This document shows, one piece after another, positions 44,718 to 54,651 of a stretch of 64,000 nt of DNA; position 1 is the first letter of the stretch; each line of letters opens with the position of its first letter. This DNA comes from Balneola sp. (GTDB lineage: Bacteria; Bacteroidota; Rhodothermia; Balneolales; Balneolaceae), in NCBI GenBank assembly GCA_002694685.1, contig NZMW01000010.1:434001-498000 (forward strand), in the 5' to 3' direction. Position numbers and translations under genes: made by a program. Below the pieces are notes generated by a model that was not told the origin of the DNA, ran no database searches, and saw only the letters and a program-made list of their open reading frames with translations.

Positions 44718-47700
44718 ATGAGTACCGATCAACAACAAAACGGACAAAATATTAACGGTGCTTCCTTGCCAGAGAAAGGAAAGCGCAAGGAGTTTTGGCT
44801 ATCCACTTTTTCAATAAATAATCGCATTAGTGTGTTGGTATTGATTACACTGGTAGCGGTGATGGGGATTGTTTCCTACATCAATATTCCGAAAGAGAGT
44901 TTCCCGAGTATCAACATTCCAAATATATTTGTGGTGACGGTTTATCCCGGAGTATCTCCTGAGGATATGGAGAGTTTGATAACACGGAAGCTGGAGGATG
45001 AGTTAAGTAACATCTCGGATGTGAAGACCATGACTTCAACCTCATCGGAAGGGTATTCAAATATCAATATGGAGTTTGAGCCTAGTGTTGATATTGAAGA
45101 TGCCCTGCAAAAAGTGAGGGAAAAAGTAGATTTGGCAAAGCCTGAATTACCCGAAGATGCTGAAGACCCGATAGTACAGGAAATCAACTTATCAGAGTTC
45201 CCAATAATGAACGTGAACCTCTCGGGAAAGTATGATGAAGAGATACTGAAGGAGATTGCAGAAGATCTGCAGGATAAAATTGAAGCCATCCCGTCAGTTC
45301 TTGGCGTAGATTTAACCGGTGCTTTGGAGAGAGAAGTACAGGTAGATGTTGACCTGGCAAAAATGAAGTACTATGGAATTGCCTTTGGAGAGATTATTGG
45401 GGCAATATCTGCAGAGAATGTTACGGTTCCCGGTGGGGATATCTCGGTGGGGACAAAGAAGTTTTTGCTTCGTGTTCCGGGCCAGTATGAAGATCCTGCT
45501 TTATTAGAAGACATCGTTATTAAAGGGGAAAACCAAAGTCCAATCTATGTCCGTGACGTGGCTGATGTAACATTCGGTTTTAAAGAACGGGAAACCTATT
45601 CGGAACTTGGAACAGCACCTGTAATTACCCTCGGTGTTAAGAAAAGAACAGGAGAAAATATCCTGGAAACCGGTGACCGTACTAAGGCGATTTTGGATGA
45701 AGCGCTTAAGACTCTTCCGCCCACAACTACCTATAAAATCACCAATGATCAAAGTGTGGATGTGGTAAATATGGTGAGCAACCTGGAGAATAATATTATT
45801 TCCGGGTTAATTTTAGTGGTAGGTGTGTTGCTGTTTTTCCTTGGAGTTAGAAATGCTTCTTTTGTGGGTATATCAATACCGCTATCTATGTTTTTGTCTT
45901 TTATTGTACTTTCTGCAGTAGGTATTACCATGAATATGATTGTACTTTTCTCACTTATCCTTTCTTTGGGTATGCTTGTGGATAATGCAATTGTAGTGGT
46001 GGAAAATATCTACCGATATTTAGAAGAAGGGTATGATAACTTTGAGGCAGCAAAAAAGGGTACAGGTGAAGTAGCTGTGCCTATTATTGCCGGTACTATG
46101 ACTACCATTGCAGCTTTTGCACCCATGGTATTTTGGCCAGGTGTTGTTGGGCAGTTTATGAGCTATCTCCCAAAAACGTTGATCATAACACTTTCAAGTT
46201 CGCTGTTTGTTGGGTTGATAATAAACCCGGTAATTTGTGCTCTTTTCATGAAAGTTGACGGCCAGGAGAACAGAGCTACTTTAACCAAAAATGGGAAACG
46301 AATTTTATTCGGCGGAGTAGCCTTTTTTGCGATAATTGCACTGCTCTCGAGTTTTGTAAGCTGGATGATGGTCATAATCTTAGGTGTGGCTTTCTGGCTT
46401 TCCAATAAATATTTCCTCGAACCTGTTGGACGCTGGTGGCAAAGAGAGGGTTTAAATAATGTGCTGGTTAAATATGAATCATCACTGGTTTGGGCATTAG
46501 ATCACCGAAAAAGCACAATCGTTATTTCAATTTTTGCGCTTCTATCAAGCGTGGTTGTATTGATGGCATTTAATCCGGGTACCGAGTTTTTCCCGGAAGA
46601 TATTCCTCCAAGAGATGTATATGTACAAGTTGAGACCCCAATCGGTTCGGATGTTGACTTTACGAAATCAATCGTAGATCAGGTACGTGATCGAGTTGAA
46701 AACCTTCCAAACTACGTCGATGTAAACAGTGTGCTTTCTACCTCCGGTGCAAGCATTACAGCTGACCCTGGTTCAGGTGGTGGCGGCAATACTCCGAATA
46801 AAGGCACCGTCGCTTTGAACTTTGTGGATTTTCAGGAACGCGAAGGGGATGTATTTGAGGCCATGGAGTTTCTTAGAAATCACATGACGGAAAATATTGT
46901 GGGTGCAAAAATTACGGTAGAGCAACCACCAAACGGTCCCCCTACCGGAAAGCCGGTTAACCTCGAGATTTATGGCTCGAATATGGAGCAGTTGTCAACC
47001 ATCTCAGATAGGGTCTTAACCATCCTTGAAGAAGATTCAGTATTCGCCAAAATGGATGGACTAGAGTCTAATCTACCTGAGCCAAGGCCGGAAGTGAGAG
47101 TTGAGGTTGATCGCGAAAAAGCAGCACTCTATGAGTTAAGCACCAATGTAATTGGGATGACCATTCGACAAGCTATTAATGGAGTTGAAGCTTCGAAATT
47201 CCGTGACGGGAAAGATGAATATGATATTATTGTCCGCTTGAGTGATGAATACCGTGACGATATGAGTACTCTGGGGGACTTAACAATCTTTCATGAAGGA
47301 AACCAGATCCCACTTTCAGAAGTGGCTACCTGGGAAGTGAGTGATGGTTTAGGCGGAATTAATCACAAAGATTCTGAGCGAGTAATTACGATTAGTGCAG
47401 ATGTTCGTTCAGGTTATCAGGCGAACGCGGTACTAGCCGAAGTTCAAGGTGTACTCTCTGATTATCTGCAAGGTCTGCCTGAAGGATATAACTATGGCTG
47501 GACGGGACAGCAGCAAGAACAGGATGAGTCTTTTGAGTTCTTGGGGATCGCATTCCTGATTGCCTTATTTTTAATCACCTTTATTCTGGTATCTCAGTTC
47601 AACTCCGTTGCAAAACCATTAATTATTCTCAGTTCGGTAATCATGTCCATGGCCGGTGTATTCTATGGATTGGTAACCTTCCAGATGGCATTTGGCTTGA

Positions 47701-48212
47701 TGGCATTCCTCGGAATTATTTCACTTGCCGGGATTGTAGTTAACAACGCCATTGTACTTATTGACTATGTTGACATCCTGAGAGAAAGAGATGGCTTAAA
47801 TTTAAGAGATGCTTTGATTCAGGCTGGAAAAGTTCGCTTCCGTCCAGTAATCCTCACCGCTATTACAACCACACTTGGATTGGTGCCGCTGGCTATAGGT
47901 TTCAACTTTGACTATATCGTCTTGGTTGGTAGTCCAATTGAGTTCTTTACCAACCTTGGCTCGTACATTTATATGGGTGGTGAGCAAGCTGCGTGGTGGG
48001 GCCCAATGGCTATTGCTGTAATTGTTGGTCTTACATTTGCGACAGCATTGACGCTCATTCTGGTACCAGTTCTTTACAGTGTGATTGAACGTACTCGTCG
48101 CTCTCTTAACAATACTATGTTTGGAACGACAGAGCCAGGTATTATTAAAGATCAAAGTGAGCTCAATGGCGAACCGAAAGAAAAACCTGTTTTAGAATCA
48201 TCACCGGGATAA
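44718..48212 (+). CDS. RND-family multidrug efflux transporter
   Basis: A 1164-aa HAE1/AcrB-type proton antiporter. The N-terminal TM is followed by the porter domain (TVYPGVSPEDMESLITRKLE; ISDVKTMTSTSSEGYSNINM), a TM bundle with LGMLVDNAIVVVENIYRYLE, and a second porter half and TM bundle with GIVVNNAIVLIDYVDILRER and RFRPVILTAITTTLGLVPLA. It is about 120 residues longer than AcrB. The excess includes an added hydrophobic hairpin between the two halves (about residues 535-570) and an insert between the last TM helices near 1065-1095. Substrates are unknown. The operon ends at a strong terminator. Confidence 0.95.
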   Translation: MSTDQQQNGQNINGASLPEKGKRKEFWLSTFSINNRISVLVLITLVAVMGIVSYINIPKESFPSINIPNIFVVTVYPGVSPEDMESLITRKLEDELSNISDVKTMTSTSSEGYSNINMEFEPSVDIEDALQKVREKVDLAKPELPEDAEDPIVQEINLSEFPIMNVNLSGKYDEEILKEIAEDLQDKIEAIPSVLGVDLTGALEREVQVDVDLAKMKYYGIAFGEIIGAISAENVTVPGGDISVGTKKFLLRVPGQYEDPALLEDIVIKGENQSPIYVRDVADVTFGFKERETYSELGTAPVITLGVKKRTGENILETGDRTKAILDEALKTLPPTTTYKITNDQSVDVVNMVSNLENNIISGLILVVGVLLFFLGVRNASFVGISIPLSMFLSFIVLSAVGITMNMIVLFSLILSLGMLVDNAIVVVENIYRYLEEGYDNFEAAKKGTGEVAVPIIAGTMTTIAAFAPMVFWPGVVGQFMSYLPKTLIITLSSSLFVGLIINPVICALFMKVDGQENRATLTKNGKRILFGGVAFFAIIALLSSFVSWMMVIILGVAFWLSNKYFLEPVGRWWQREGLNNVLVKYESSLVWALDHRKSTIVISIFALLSSVVVLMAFNPGTEFFPEDIPPRDVYVQVETPIGSDVDFTKSIVDQVRDRVENLPNYVDVNSVLSTSGASITADPGSGGGGNTPNKGTVALNFVDFQEREGDVFEAMEFLRNHMTENIVGAKITVEQPPNGPPTGKPVNLEIYGSNMEQLSTISDRVLTILEEDSVFAKMDGLESNLPEPRPEVRVEVDREKAALYELSTNVIGMTIRQAINGVEASKFRDGKDEYDIIVRLSDEYRDDMSTLGDLTIFHEGNQIPLSEVATWEVSDGLGGINHKDSERVITISADVRSGYQANAVLAEVQGVLSDYLQGLPEGYNYGWTGQQQEQDESFEFLGIAFLIALFLITFILVSQFNSVAKPLIILSSVIMSMAGVFYGLVTFQMAFGLMAFLGIISLAGIVVNNAIVLIDYVDILRERDGLNLRDALIQAGKVRFRPVILTAITTTLGLVPLAIGFNFDYIVLVGSPIEFFTNLGSYIYMGGEQAAWWGPMAIAVIVGLTFATALTLILVPVLYSVIERTRRSLNNTMFGTTEPGIIKDQSELNGEPKEKPVLESSPG

Positions 48213-48234
48213 CAGGGTTTAACTGAATTCATTC

Positions 48235-48268
48235 AAAGTCCGCACATCTAAAATGTGCGGACTTTTTT
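48235..48268 (+). terminator. Strong terminator of the RND operon
   Basis: AAAGTCCGCACAT (48235-48247) pairs perfectly with ATGTGCGGACTTT (48253-48265) around a CTAAA loop, followed by a T-run to 48268. It lies 23 bases after the RND stop codon. Confidence 0.93.
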
Positions 48269-48315
48269 GTTGGCAAAAACTTTTATCTTAAAAGAAAACT
48301 CAAAAAATTCTTTCT

Positions 48316-48723
48316 GTGATACAACGAATTCAAACAATATTTCTGGCTGTAGCAACACTGCTAAACCTTGCGGTCTATTTTACCCCGATTTATGAAAAAG
48401 CAATGACTGATCCTCAACAATGGATTGGGCTGGGCTTAGCCAGTTCACTACTCATTGCTATGGTACTGAATGTAGTTTCTGTCTTTCTATATAATAATCG
48501 TAAAAACCAGCTCTCCTGGGTAAAGAGGTCTGCATTGCTTCAGGTTATTGCCCTTGGGTTTAGTATAGGTGTCTTGTTTTCTTTAGGAGGAATTGGAACC
48601 TATTTATGGGATGAAGCCCTTGGCACAGGACTTGTATTGTTGGGATTAGTTGGCCAGGTTTTAGCTCTTCGATTTATTAAAAAAGATGAAGAGTTGGTGC
48701 GGTCAATGGATAGAATCAGGTAG
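48316..48723 (+). CDS. DUF4293-family small membrane protein
   Basis: A 135-aa protein with four hydrophobic segments. The N-terminus, MIQRIQTIFLAVATLLNLAV, is what I recall for the DUF4293 family of Bacteroidota. Start is GTG at 48316. A charged C-terminal tail (FIKKDEELVRSMDRIR) faces the cytoplasm by the positive-inside rule. No biochemical role is established. It lies 5 bases ahead of a DMT permease, so the two are probably one transcript. Confidence 0.78.
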   Translation: MIQRIQTIFLAVATLLNLAVYFTPIYEKAMTDPQQWIGLGLASSLLIAMVLNVVSVFLYNNRKNQLSWVKRSALLQVIALGFSIGVLFSLGGIGTYLWDEALGTGLVLLGLVGQVLALRFIKKDEELVRSMDRIR

Positions 48724-48728
48724 ATATT

Positions 48729-49637
48729 TTGAGCGAGGCTTATTCCAAAGTTAAAGTTTACCTAATACTGGCTATTGGCTTAACTACCTTTGGCTTTGCT
48801 CCGATTCTGGTGAAATTCGCCACGGAATACTCAGCCTTACTCTTGGTATCGGTGCGCACAGTAGCTGCATTCATTTTATTGATTCCTTTATATCTCTTTC
48901 AAAAAAAGAGTAAAAAATACGATGTCAAATCAACAGGGAATGAAGGTAAATGGATCGCATTTGCAGGAATTGCCTTAGGGTTGCACTTCATACTTTGGAT
49001 TAGTTCACTCTACTACACCTCCGTAGCTTCGGCTTCCGTATTAGTAACCATCCATCCAATCATGCTAATTGTAGCTGAAAGGGCGCTTTACAAGATGGAA
49101 TTTGCACCAACCGTTTGGGTTGGAGTATTTGTTGCCTTTGCCGGTTCCGTTCTTTTAGGCATTTCTGATTACAATGCTGAGGCCACTTTTTCTAATCCAT
49201 TACTAGGAAATGCAATGGCCTTTGCTGCCGCTGCCATCTTTGCCGTCTATTTTTTGATTGGTAGAAGAATCAGACAAAACAGATCATGGCTTGGCTATGT
49301 ATTTCCGGTGTATGGCTATGCGGCTATAACCTGTGTAGCTATACTAATAGTGGTTGAAGGTATTCCGAGACAATTTGACCCACTGTTGCTATGGGTTGGG
49401 CTTGGACTAGCTATAGGTCCACAAATTATGGGGCATGGTTCTTTAAACTATGCCGTCAAGTATGTTTCACCAACATTACTTTCAACTCTAATACTTACTG
49501 AGCCAATATTTGCTACTGCCCTGGCTTTCTTTATTCTTGGAGAGTTACCACCAATCTTATCTTTTGTAGCCATTTTTGTGACATTAGTTGGGGTAGCGTT
49601 CACCTGGAAGAAAAAACCAGCCCGTAAAAGAACCTAG
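48729..49637 (+). CDS. EamA/DMT-family permease
   Basis: A 302-aa protein with about ten TM segments in two EamA halves, for example LILAIGLTTFGFAPILVKFA at the start and KYVSPTLLSTLILTEPIFAT near residue 240. The start is TTG at 48729; no better-placed ATG is visible. It follows DUF4293 by 5 bases. The substrate is unknown. It is the second permease of this family in the window (the other is at 40250-41161), and the two are not close in sequence. Confidence 0.85.
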   Translation: MSEAYSKVKVYLILAIGLTTFGFAPILVKFATEYSALLLVSVRTVAAFILLIPLYLFQKKSKKYDVKSTGNEGKWIAFAGIALGLHFILWISSLYYTSVASASVLVTIHPIMLIVAERALYKMEFAPTVWVGVFVAFAGSVLLGISDYNAEATFSNPLLGNAMAFAAAAIFAVYFLIGRRIRQNRSWLGYVFPVYGYAAITCVAILIVVEGIPRQFDPLLLWVGLGLAIGPQIMGHGSLNYAVKYVSPTLLSTLILTEPIFATALAFFILGELPPILSFVAIFVTLVGVAFTWKKKPARKRT

Positions 49638-49889
49638 CGGGTGGCTTATAAATATTTTTAGGGTAAAAATGGTGAGGCTAATTATTCGGCATGCCTGTAA
49701 GCCTATCAAAATTATTTAGTTAATTAGTTAGGCGAACCTTTATAGAAGTTAATGCGTTAGAAACCTATGGTTAGATTAAACATTACTAAGATTGCTGTAA
49801 TTCAGCGAAATTACGTGTATCATTAACTCAGCACGTGTAAATGTAGCTTCATTATGGTATTTGATTGATAATGAAACCAAAGTCACAGA

Positions 49890-51395
49890 ATGCTTTTATA
49901 TCGAAATGAAATTATTGGAATATCTAAGTATTTGCTGCTGAGCGGATTTGTGGCTTTGCTTTTACTTAGTTGTTCTCAAAACTCGGAGCCCCCTGCCGAG
50001 AGTGAATCACTTACTGTTTCTGTGAGTGAGCCTGTCCAAAAAGATTTTGCTGAAATCAAAAGTAATGGAGTATTACGAATGATTACCAGCTACAGCTCAG
50101 GGTCCTACTTTTTATATAAAGGAATTCAGGTTGGGTTCGAATATGAGCTTCTAAAAGCCTTCACTAAACAAAACGACCTTGCACTTGAGGTAGTCATTAC
50201 GGGGCCTGATGAAAGCCCTTACGACCTTCTGAACAGTGGGCGGGGCGATATCATAGCCGCAAATTATACCATAACACCTGAACGAAGACAGCTGGTTGAG
50301 TTTACAAGGCCCTATAATATGGTAGATCAGGTTATTGTGGTTTCAGAAGAACTTGGTTTTAAGCCTGAAAGCATATCAGATATGGAAGGCATCCAGATTA
50401 GCGTTCGCCGGAACAGTTCTTATTACGTTCGATTAAAAGAATTGAGAGATGAAGGATTTCCGATAGCCATCAATATCATCCCTGAAGACATGGATACTGA
50501 AACCGTACTGTTTCAGGTTGCTGATGGAACCTATGATGCCACAATAGCAGATGACAATATTTACGATGCGGCTAGTAAGTATATGACTGGACTGGTAGAA
50601 GGTCCGCTTATTGCTGAAAGTGATACAATTGCCTGGGCCGTCCGAAAAAATGCACCGGATCTGGAGCACAAACTAAATCAATTTCTATACAAGCATTTTC
50701 GTTTTAATGAAGATGGTGTGCCAAAGCGATCCGCTTTTCTGAATGTCCTTAGGAAAAAATATTTTGAGTCAGGCAACCAGATAGCAGACTACTTCAGTCC
50801 AAATTATCAGGGAGAACAATATGGGACCATTTCTCCTTATGATGATATGATCAGAGAGGCTGCAGAGGAAAAAGGCTTAGATTGGGTAATGCTCACCGCT
50901 GTGGCTGCGCAGGAATCAAAATTCAACCCAACATCAGTAAGCTGGGCCGGAGCAGTGGGAATCATGCAGGTATTGCCACGATTTTCTGAAATTTCTTCTG
51001 ATTCACTTTATATACCTGAAGTCAATATCAGAGAAGGAGCAAAAATTTTGGAATCCCATCTGAAGCACTACTCATACTTGGACTCTACCAATCAATGGTC
51101 ATTTGCACTTGCAGCATATAATGCCGGATCGGGACATGTCGCGGACGCCAGAAGGCTGGCTATCGACCACAACCATAACCCTAATGAATGGGAGTATGTG
51201 TCAGAAGCTTTATTGAAGCTAATGCAGAGAAAGTACTATCAAAATGCCCGTTATGGGTTTTGCAGAGGGATAGAAACGGTCAGATATGTTAATGAGATAA
51301 TGAACCGATACAATACCTATCAAACAATTCTGGCTTACAATTCAGATAAGACACGACCCAGCTCAGGGGTATTAGGCTTTAAGACGCTTAATTGA
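49890..51395 (+). CDS. mltF: MltF-like membrane-bound lytic transglycosylase
   Basis: A 501-aa lipoprotein (signal YLLLSGFVALLLLSC, Cys28). Residues about 55-275 form a periplasmic solute-binding type 3 domain (NGVLRMITSYSSGSYFLYKG; DIIAANYTITPERRQLVEFT). The C-terminal SLT domain, about 318-450, has the catalytic Glu342 in AAQESKFNP, then WAGAVGIMQVLP and the AAYNAGSGHV motif. It cuts peptidoglycan glycan strands, forming anhydromuramyl ends. It starts after a 252-base gap with no gene, and its end overlaps the next minus-strand gene by 8 bases. Confidence 0.9.
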   Translation: MLLYRNEIIGISKYLLLSGFVALLLLSCSQNSEPPAESESLTVSVSEPVQKDFAEIKSNGVLRMITSYSSGSYFLYKGIQVGFEYELLKAFTKQNDLALEVVITGPDESPYDLLNSGRGDIIAANYTITPERRQLVEFTRPYNMVDQVIVVSEELGFKPESISDMEGIQISVRRNSSYYVRLKELRDEGFPIAINIIPEDMDTETVLFQVADGTYDATIADDNIYDAASKYMTGLVEGPLIAESDTIAWAVRKNAPDLEHKLNQFLYKHFRFNEDGVPKRSAFLNVLRKKYFESGNQIADYFSPNYQGEQYGTISPYDDMIREAAEEKGLDWVMLTAVAAQESKFNPTSVSWAGAVGIMQVLPRFSEISSDSLYIPEVNIREGAKILESHLKHYSYLDSTNQWSFALAAYNAGSGHVADARRLAIDHNHNPNEWEYVSEALLKLMQRKYYQNARYGFCRGIETVRYVNEIMNRYNTYQTILAYNSDKTRPSSGVLGFKTLN

Positions 51396-53121
51396 CTTTT
51401 AGAACCAGTATTGTGATATCATCGTACTGAACGCCTTGTGAAAATTCAGTGATATCGGTAATGACAGCATCCATAATTTCCTTGGAGGATTTATCCAGAT
51501 TTGCCTTCAGGCAGGAAATGAGCCGCTCTTCTTCATACTCTTCTGTTTGATCAGGATTCATTGCTTCAGTGACTCCATCTGTATAAAACACGAGTACATC
51601 TCCGGATTCCATCTCTACTGTGGCTGAATCATAGGGTGCGAAAGTGGGCATAGCACCTAAAATCACACCACCGGCATCCAGTTCCTGAGGTTCTTCAACA
51701 CCATCTCTGAACAAGAGCGGATTATTGTGACCGGCATTTACATAATTAAAGTGCTTTCCATCAGCAGAAATTTTACCCCAAAAGAAGGTGATGAATTTAT
51801 CTGGCGGCGTATTTACGTGGATAATGTCATTTATACTGCCAGTTGCTTCTGAGAGAGAAATGTCGATCGGAGCCAGGGCATGCAACATAGATTGGAGGTT
51901 GGCCATTAATAATGATGCAGGCACGCCTTTTCCTGTAACATCCGCGATTGCTAATATATGGCCTTCGTCAGGGGTTTGTAGAATATCAAAATAATCTCCA
52001 CCCACTTGCCGGGAAGATATATTGGTTGCCTCAAGATCAAAGCCATTGATTTTGGGAATGGGTGATGGTAACAAGCCTTCCTGAATCGTTTTGGCAAGGC
52101 TGAGTTCTTCTTCCATTCGCTGCTTTTCAATACGTTCTTCCAGTAGCAGCGTTTTTTGAATAGTGAGCAGCGCAAGATTTCCTAAAGACTGAAGAAAGTT
52201 AACCTGCTCTTTTCCATAGGCATCATTATTTGCAGGAGCTCCCACTCCAACAACCCCAATCCGTTCATTTTGAAAACGAAGTGCGATGACAAGTCGAATT
52301 TCATTTTTCTCAAGAAAGGGACAATCATGATCGTCATCACAATAGTAAACATCCTCAAGTTCAAAAAGTGTATTCAGTTCCTTTATTGATGGTTGTTCCT
52401 TGAGTCCGCTGCTGGCAATAATTGATTTTTCGTCATCAACATCTAATACAAAAAAGAAGGTTCTGATGAGCATTTGACCGAGCATCGCAAATTTGAAGGT
52501 CCGGGCAATTTCATCCCGATCAACCATCATGTTGAAGTCTTTACTCAGTTCCAACAAGGTGTGAAGATCATGGACTTTGCGATCTAGCTTTCTGTTTATA
52601 AGCCGTAGTTCCTGGAACATCCGTGAATTAGCAATAGCTACCGACGAAATTATAGCCAGGCTTTCGATAAATTCGAGTTCACTACTGGAAAGTGCTTTTT
52701 TATTGCCTTTTGGTCCCAGGCATAAGAAACCGAGGTGGTGATTTGTTGTCCGCAGATTAAAAAAGATGCTTCCCTCAGGTAGCCCAAGTTTATCCGATAG
52801 TGCAGGGTGGTCTTCTGAATAGAGCACCGAGTTTTCTAAAGCTGCTTTATCGAACTCGAGCTTTATAGTATCATTCTCATTCAGCTCATTTCGCCCTTTT
52901 ACACGGCTGACCAAGTACTCGTCATCAAGACCTTTATTAATCAATATCAAACCCTTGGGAACCAATAGTTTCCCCATGGTGATGAGAAGCAGGTTGTTCA
53001 GAACAAAATCAGGTTCTTGCGATTCGATGAGCATCCGGCTGGTTTCAAGCAGTGTTCTAAGCTCAAATCGGCTTTGGCGTTCTTCAGTATTAGATAAGGA
53101 AAGAGAGGCTTTTTTTTCCAC
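51388..53121 (-). CDS. GAF-domain SpoIIE/RsbU-type serine phosphatase
   Basis: A 577-aa cytoplasmic protein starting at GTG 53121. Two GAF-like sensory segments (about 15-165 and 185-335, the second ending near NFLQSLGNLALLTIQKTLLL) precede a linker with LAKTIQEGLLP. The PP2C/SpoIIE catalytic domain at about 370-577 shows GGDYFD, DVTGKGVPASL, NAGHNNPLLF, YTDGVTEAM and a final DDITILV. It should dephosphorylate the STAS antagonist encoded two genes upstream and so switch the partner system. It lies 6 bases after the kinase gene. Confidence 0.9.
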   Translation of the reverse strand: MEKKASLSLSNTEERQSRFELRTLLETSRMLIESQEPDFVLNNLLLITMGKLLVPKGLILINKGLDDEYLVSRVKGRNELNENDTIKLEFDKAALENSVLYSEDHPALSDKLGLPEGSIFFNLRTTNHHLGFLCLGPKGNKKALSSSELEFIESLAIISSVAIANSRMFQELRLINRKLDRKVHDLHTLLELSKDFNMMVDRDEIARTFKFAMLGQMLIRTFFFVLDVDDEKSIIASSGLKEQPSIKELNTLFELEDVYYCDDDHDCPFLEKNEIRLVIALRFQNERIGVVGVGAPANNDAYGKEQVNFLQSLGNLALLTIQKTLLLEERIEKQRMEEELSLAKTIQEGLLPSPIPKINGFDLEATNISSRQVGGDYFDILQTPDEGHILAIADVTGKGVPASLLMANLQSMLHALAPIDISLSEATGSINDIIHVNTPPDKFITFFWGKISADGKHFNYVNAGHNNPLLFRDGVEEPQELDAGGVILGAMPTFAPYDSATVEMESGDVLVFYTDGVTEAMNPDQTEEYEEERLISCLKANLDKSSKEIMDAVITDITEFSQGVQYDDITILVLKVN

Positions 53122-53127
53122 GATGCG

Positions 53128-53550
53128 TCAAAGTTTTTTGACCATTCGAATCTCGTTGGTTTCACCAGTGCGGTTGTATTGGACTTGATCCATAAGTTTC
53201 TTGATGAGATAAACCCCCATTCCTCCGCGTTTCTTTTCTTTAATTCGCTGCATAAGATCGGGTTCACTATAAGTGCTTGGATCAAAACTTTTGCCCTCAT
53301 CCATTAGTGATATCCACAATTTATTGGCATCAGATCCAATTTCAATACTAACTTTCTCGGTCGGGGAGTTTTTATAGGCGTGTTTGATGATGTTCGTATA
53401 TGCTTCATCAACAGCCAGGCGAATTTCAGAAATATCTTTTTGGCTGAGCCCGATGTTTTCAGCATGGGCCGCAACAAAATCCCGCACCTTCGCCAAGTGC
53501 TCTGTAGAAGCTTCAACAGAAAGGGTTTGTATTTGATTAGTTCCTGCCAC
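53128..53550 (-). CDS. RsbW-like anti-sigma/serine kinase (HATPase)
   Basis: A 140-aa GHKL ATPase of the anti-sigma serine-kinase type. The N box is EIRLAVDEAYTNIIKHAY (about 43-60), G1 is DEGKSFDP and G2 is RGGMGVYLIKKL near 118-129. Such proteins phosphorylate the STAS antagonist and bind a target, often a sigma factor, when the antagonist is phosphorylated. The target is not encoded here. It is 12 bases after the STAS gene and 6 before the phosphatase gene. Confidence 0.9.
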   Translation of the reverse strand: MAGTNQIQTLSVEASTEHLAKVRDFVAAHAENIGLSQKDISEIRLAVDEAYTNIIKHAYKNSPTEKVSIEIGSDANKLWISLMDEGKSFDPSTYSEPDLMQRIKEKKRGGMGVYLIKKLMDQVQYNRTGETNEIRMVKKL

Positions 53551-53562
53551 TCTCTTGATTAT

Positions 53563-53910
53563 TTAGTTATCAAAGCTTTGAAGGGCTTCTCTTTCGTCCT
53601 CGAGGATATCATATAACGTTGGGAACCCCAGCAAATCAAACACGTTGTAAACACGGTCATTCATGTTGGTCAATTTGATGTCGCCGCCTAAACTACGAAC
53701 GTCTTCGATATAAGCCATGAAAACTCCTAGCCCCGCACTGGCTATATAGTCCAGCCCGGCACAGTTTACAATAATGGCATAACTTTCCTCATCGATAAGC
53801 GACTTAAGCGCGTTCTCTAAATGTGAAGCCGTGTGTGCGTCAAGTTCCCCACTGATATCCAGTATACTTACGTTTTCATTTTGCCTGGTAGCGATACTGA
53901 AATTTTTCAT
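53563..53910 (-). CDS. STAS-domain anti-sigma-factor antagonist
   Basis: A 115-aa STAS protein. The phosphorylation segment is GLDYIASAGLGVFM with Ser58 as the expected site; SILDISGELDAHTASHLENA lies near 15-34. It should be phosphorylated by the downstream RsbW-like kinase and reset by the RsbU-like phosphatase. It begins a three-gene operon. A 249-base gap separates it from the SPOR gene upstream. Confidence 0.92.
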   Translation of the reverse strand: MKNFSIATRQNENVSILDISGELDAHTASHLENALKSLIDEESYAIIVNCAGLDYIASAGLGVFMAYIEDVRSLGGDIKLTNMNDRVYNVFDLLGFPTLYDILEDEREALQSFDN

Positions 53911-54019
53911 TCCGCCTGAATTAAAGTTTCTGAATAATGTTGAAGTTGCATAATAACGTAAACCGGAGAATTAGGAAAGTTTTTTGGAGTGGAAGGTTAC
54001 GAATCATGAATAAAAAAGA

Positions 54020-54061
54020 TGCAAAAAAATAGGCCATCACATTTTTCATATGTGATGGCCT
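54020..54061 (-). terminator. Terminator of the SPOR lipoprotein gene
   Basis: AGGCCATCACAT (54031-54042) pairs perfectly with ATGTGATGGCCT (54050-54061). On the minus strand the stem is followed by a U-run (complement of the A-run at 54023-54029). It lies about 98 bases after the SPOR stop codon and upstream of the STAS gene. Confidence 0.85.
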
Positions 54062-54159
54062 GACTATTCATCAAGAGAGACGCTACTTGAGCGCACCTAC
54101 AATTAAGCAAATGCTTGGGAGAGATACAACTATAAATTATTTTTACAGTAAACTATCTC

Positions 54160-54651
54160 TTAGCTTCCGGAGCGTTCAACCTTAGAAACCCAATATCCTG
54201 TGTTGAGCTCGGCTCCTAATTCTGCACCAAATTCTTCAGCGTCAGTTTTATCTGCGAAGAAGCCAACTCTTAATCTGTACCAAACGTCACCGGTTTCTTC
54301 GTTTCCAATTTTAACCGTATATACATGTGGATATTCACGATCACTTAACTTGGCCTTGTAATTATTGGCTGCATCCTCTGAACGAAAAGCTCCAACTTGA
54401 GCGATATAAGTTCCATCTTCAGCAAAATTTGGGCCTTGCTCTTCTTCCTCAACTTCTTGCTGCATTTGAGCTCGGGCTATACTGTCTTCACGTGCCTGCA
54501 TCATTTCTGCAATACGTTGCTCTTCAACCTGTCTGAGCGAGTCAAGTCGAGCCTTTTCAGCCGCTCTTCGTTCTTCTTCACTAGGCCCGCAAGCCTGGAA
54601 GCTTAACATTACCATGGCCAACAAAATGGTGTAGATGCTGAGTTTTTTCAT
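54160..54651 (-). CDS. SPOR-domain lipoprotein
   Basis: A 163-aa protein with a lipoprotein signal MKKLSIYTILLAMVMLSFQA ending at Cys21. A charged linker rich in E, R and Q (ERRAAEKARLDSLRQVEEQR) at about 25-75 leads to a SPOR domain at about 82-155 (TYIAQVGAFRSEDAANNYKA; WYRLRVGFFADKTDAEEFGA). SPOR domains bind denuded septal peptidoglycan, so a cell-envelope or division-site role is likely. It is a single gene with its own terminator. Confidence 0.87.
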   Translation of the reverse strand: MKKLSIYTILLAMVMLSFQACGPSEEERRAAEKARLDSLRQVEEQRIAEMMQAREDSIARAQMQQEVEEEEQGPNFAEDGTYIAQVGAFRSEDAANNYKAKLSDREYPHVYTVKIGNEETGDVWYRLRVGFFADKTDAEEFGAELGAELNTGYWVSKVERSGS

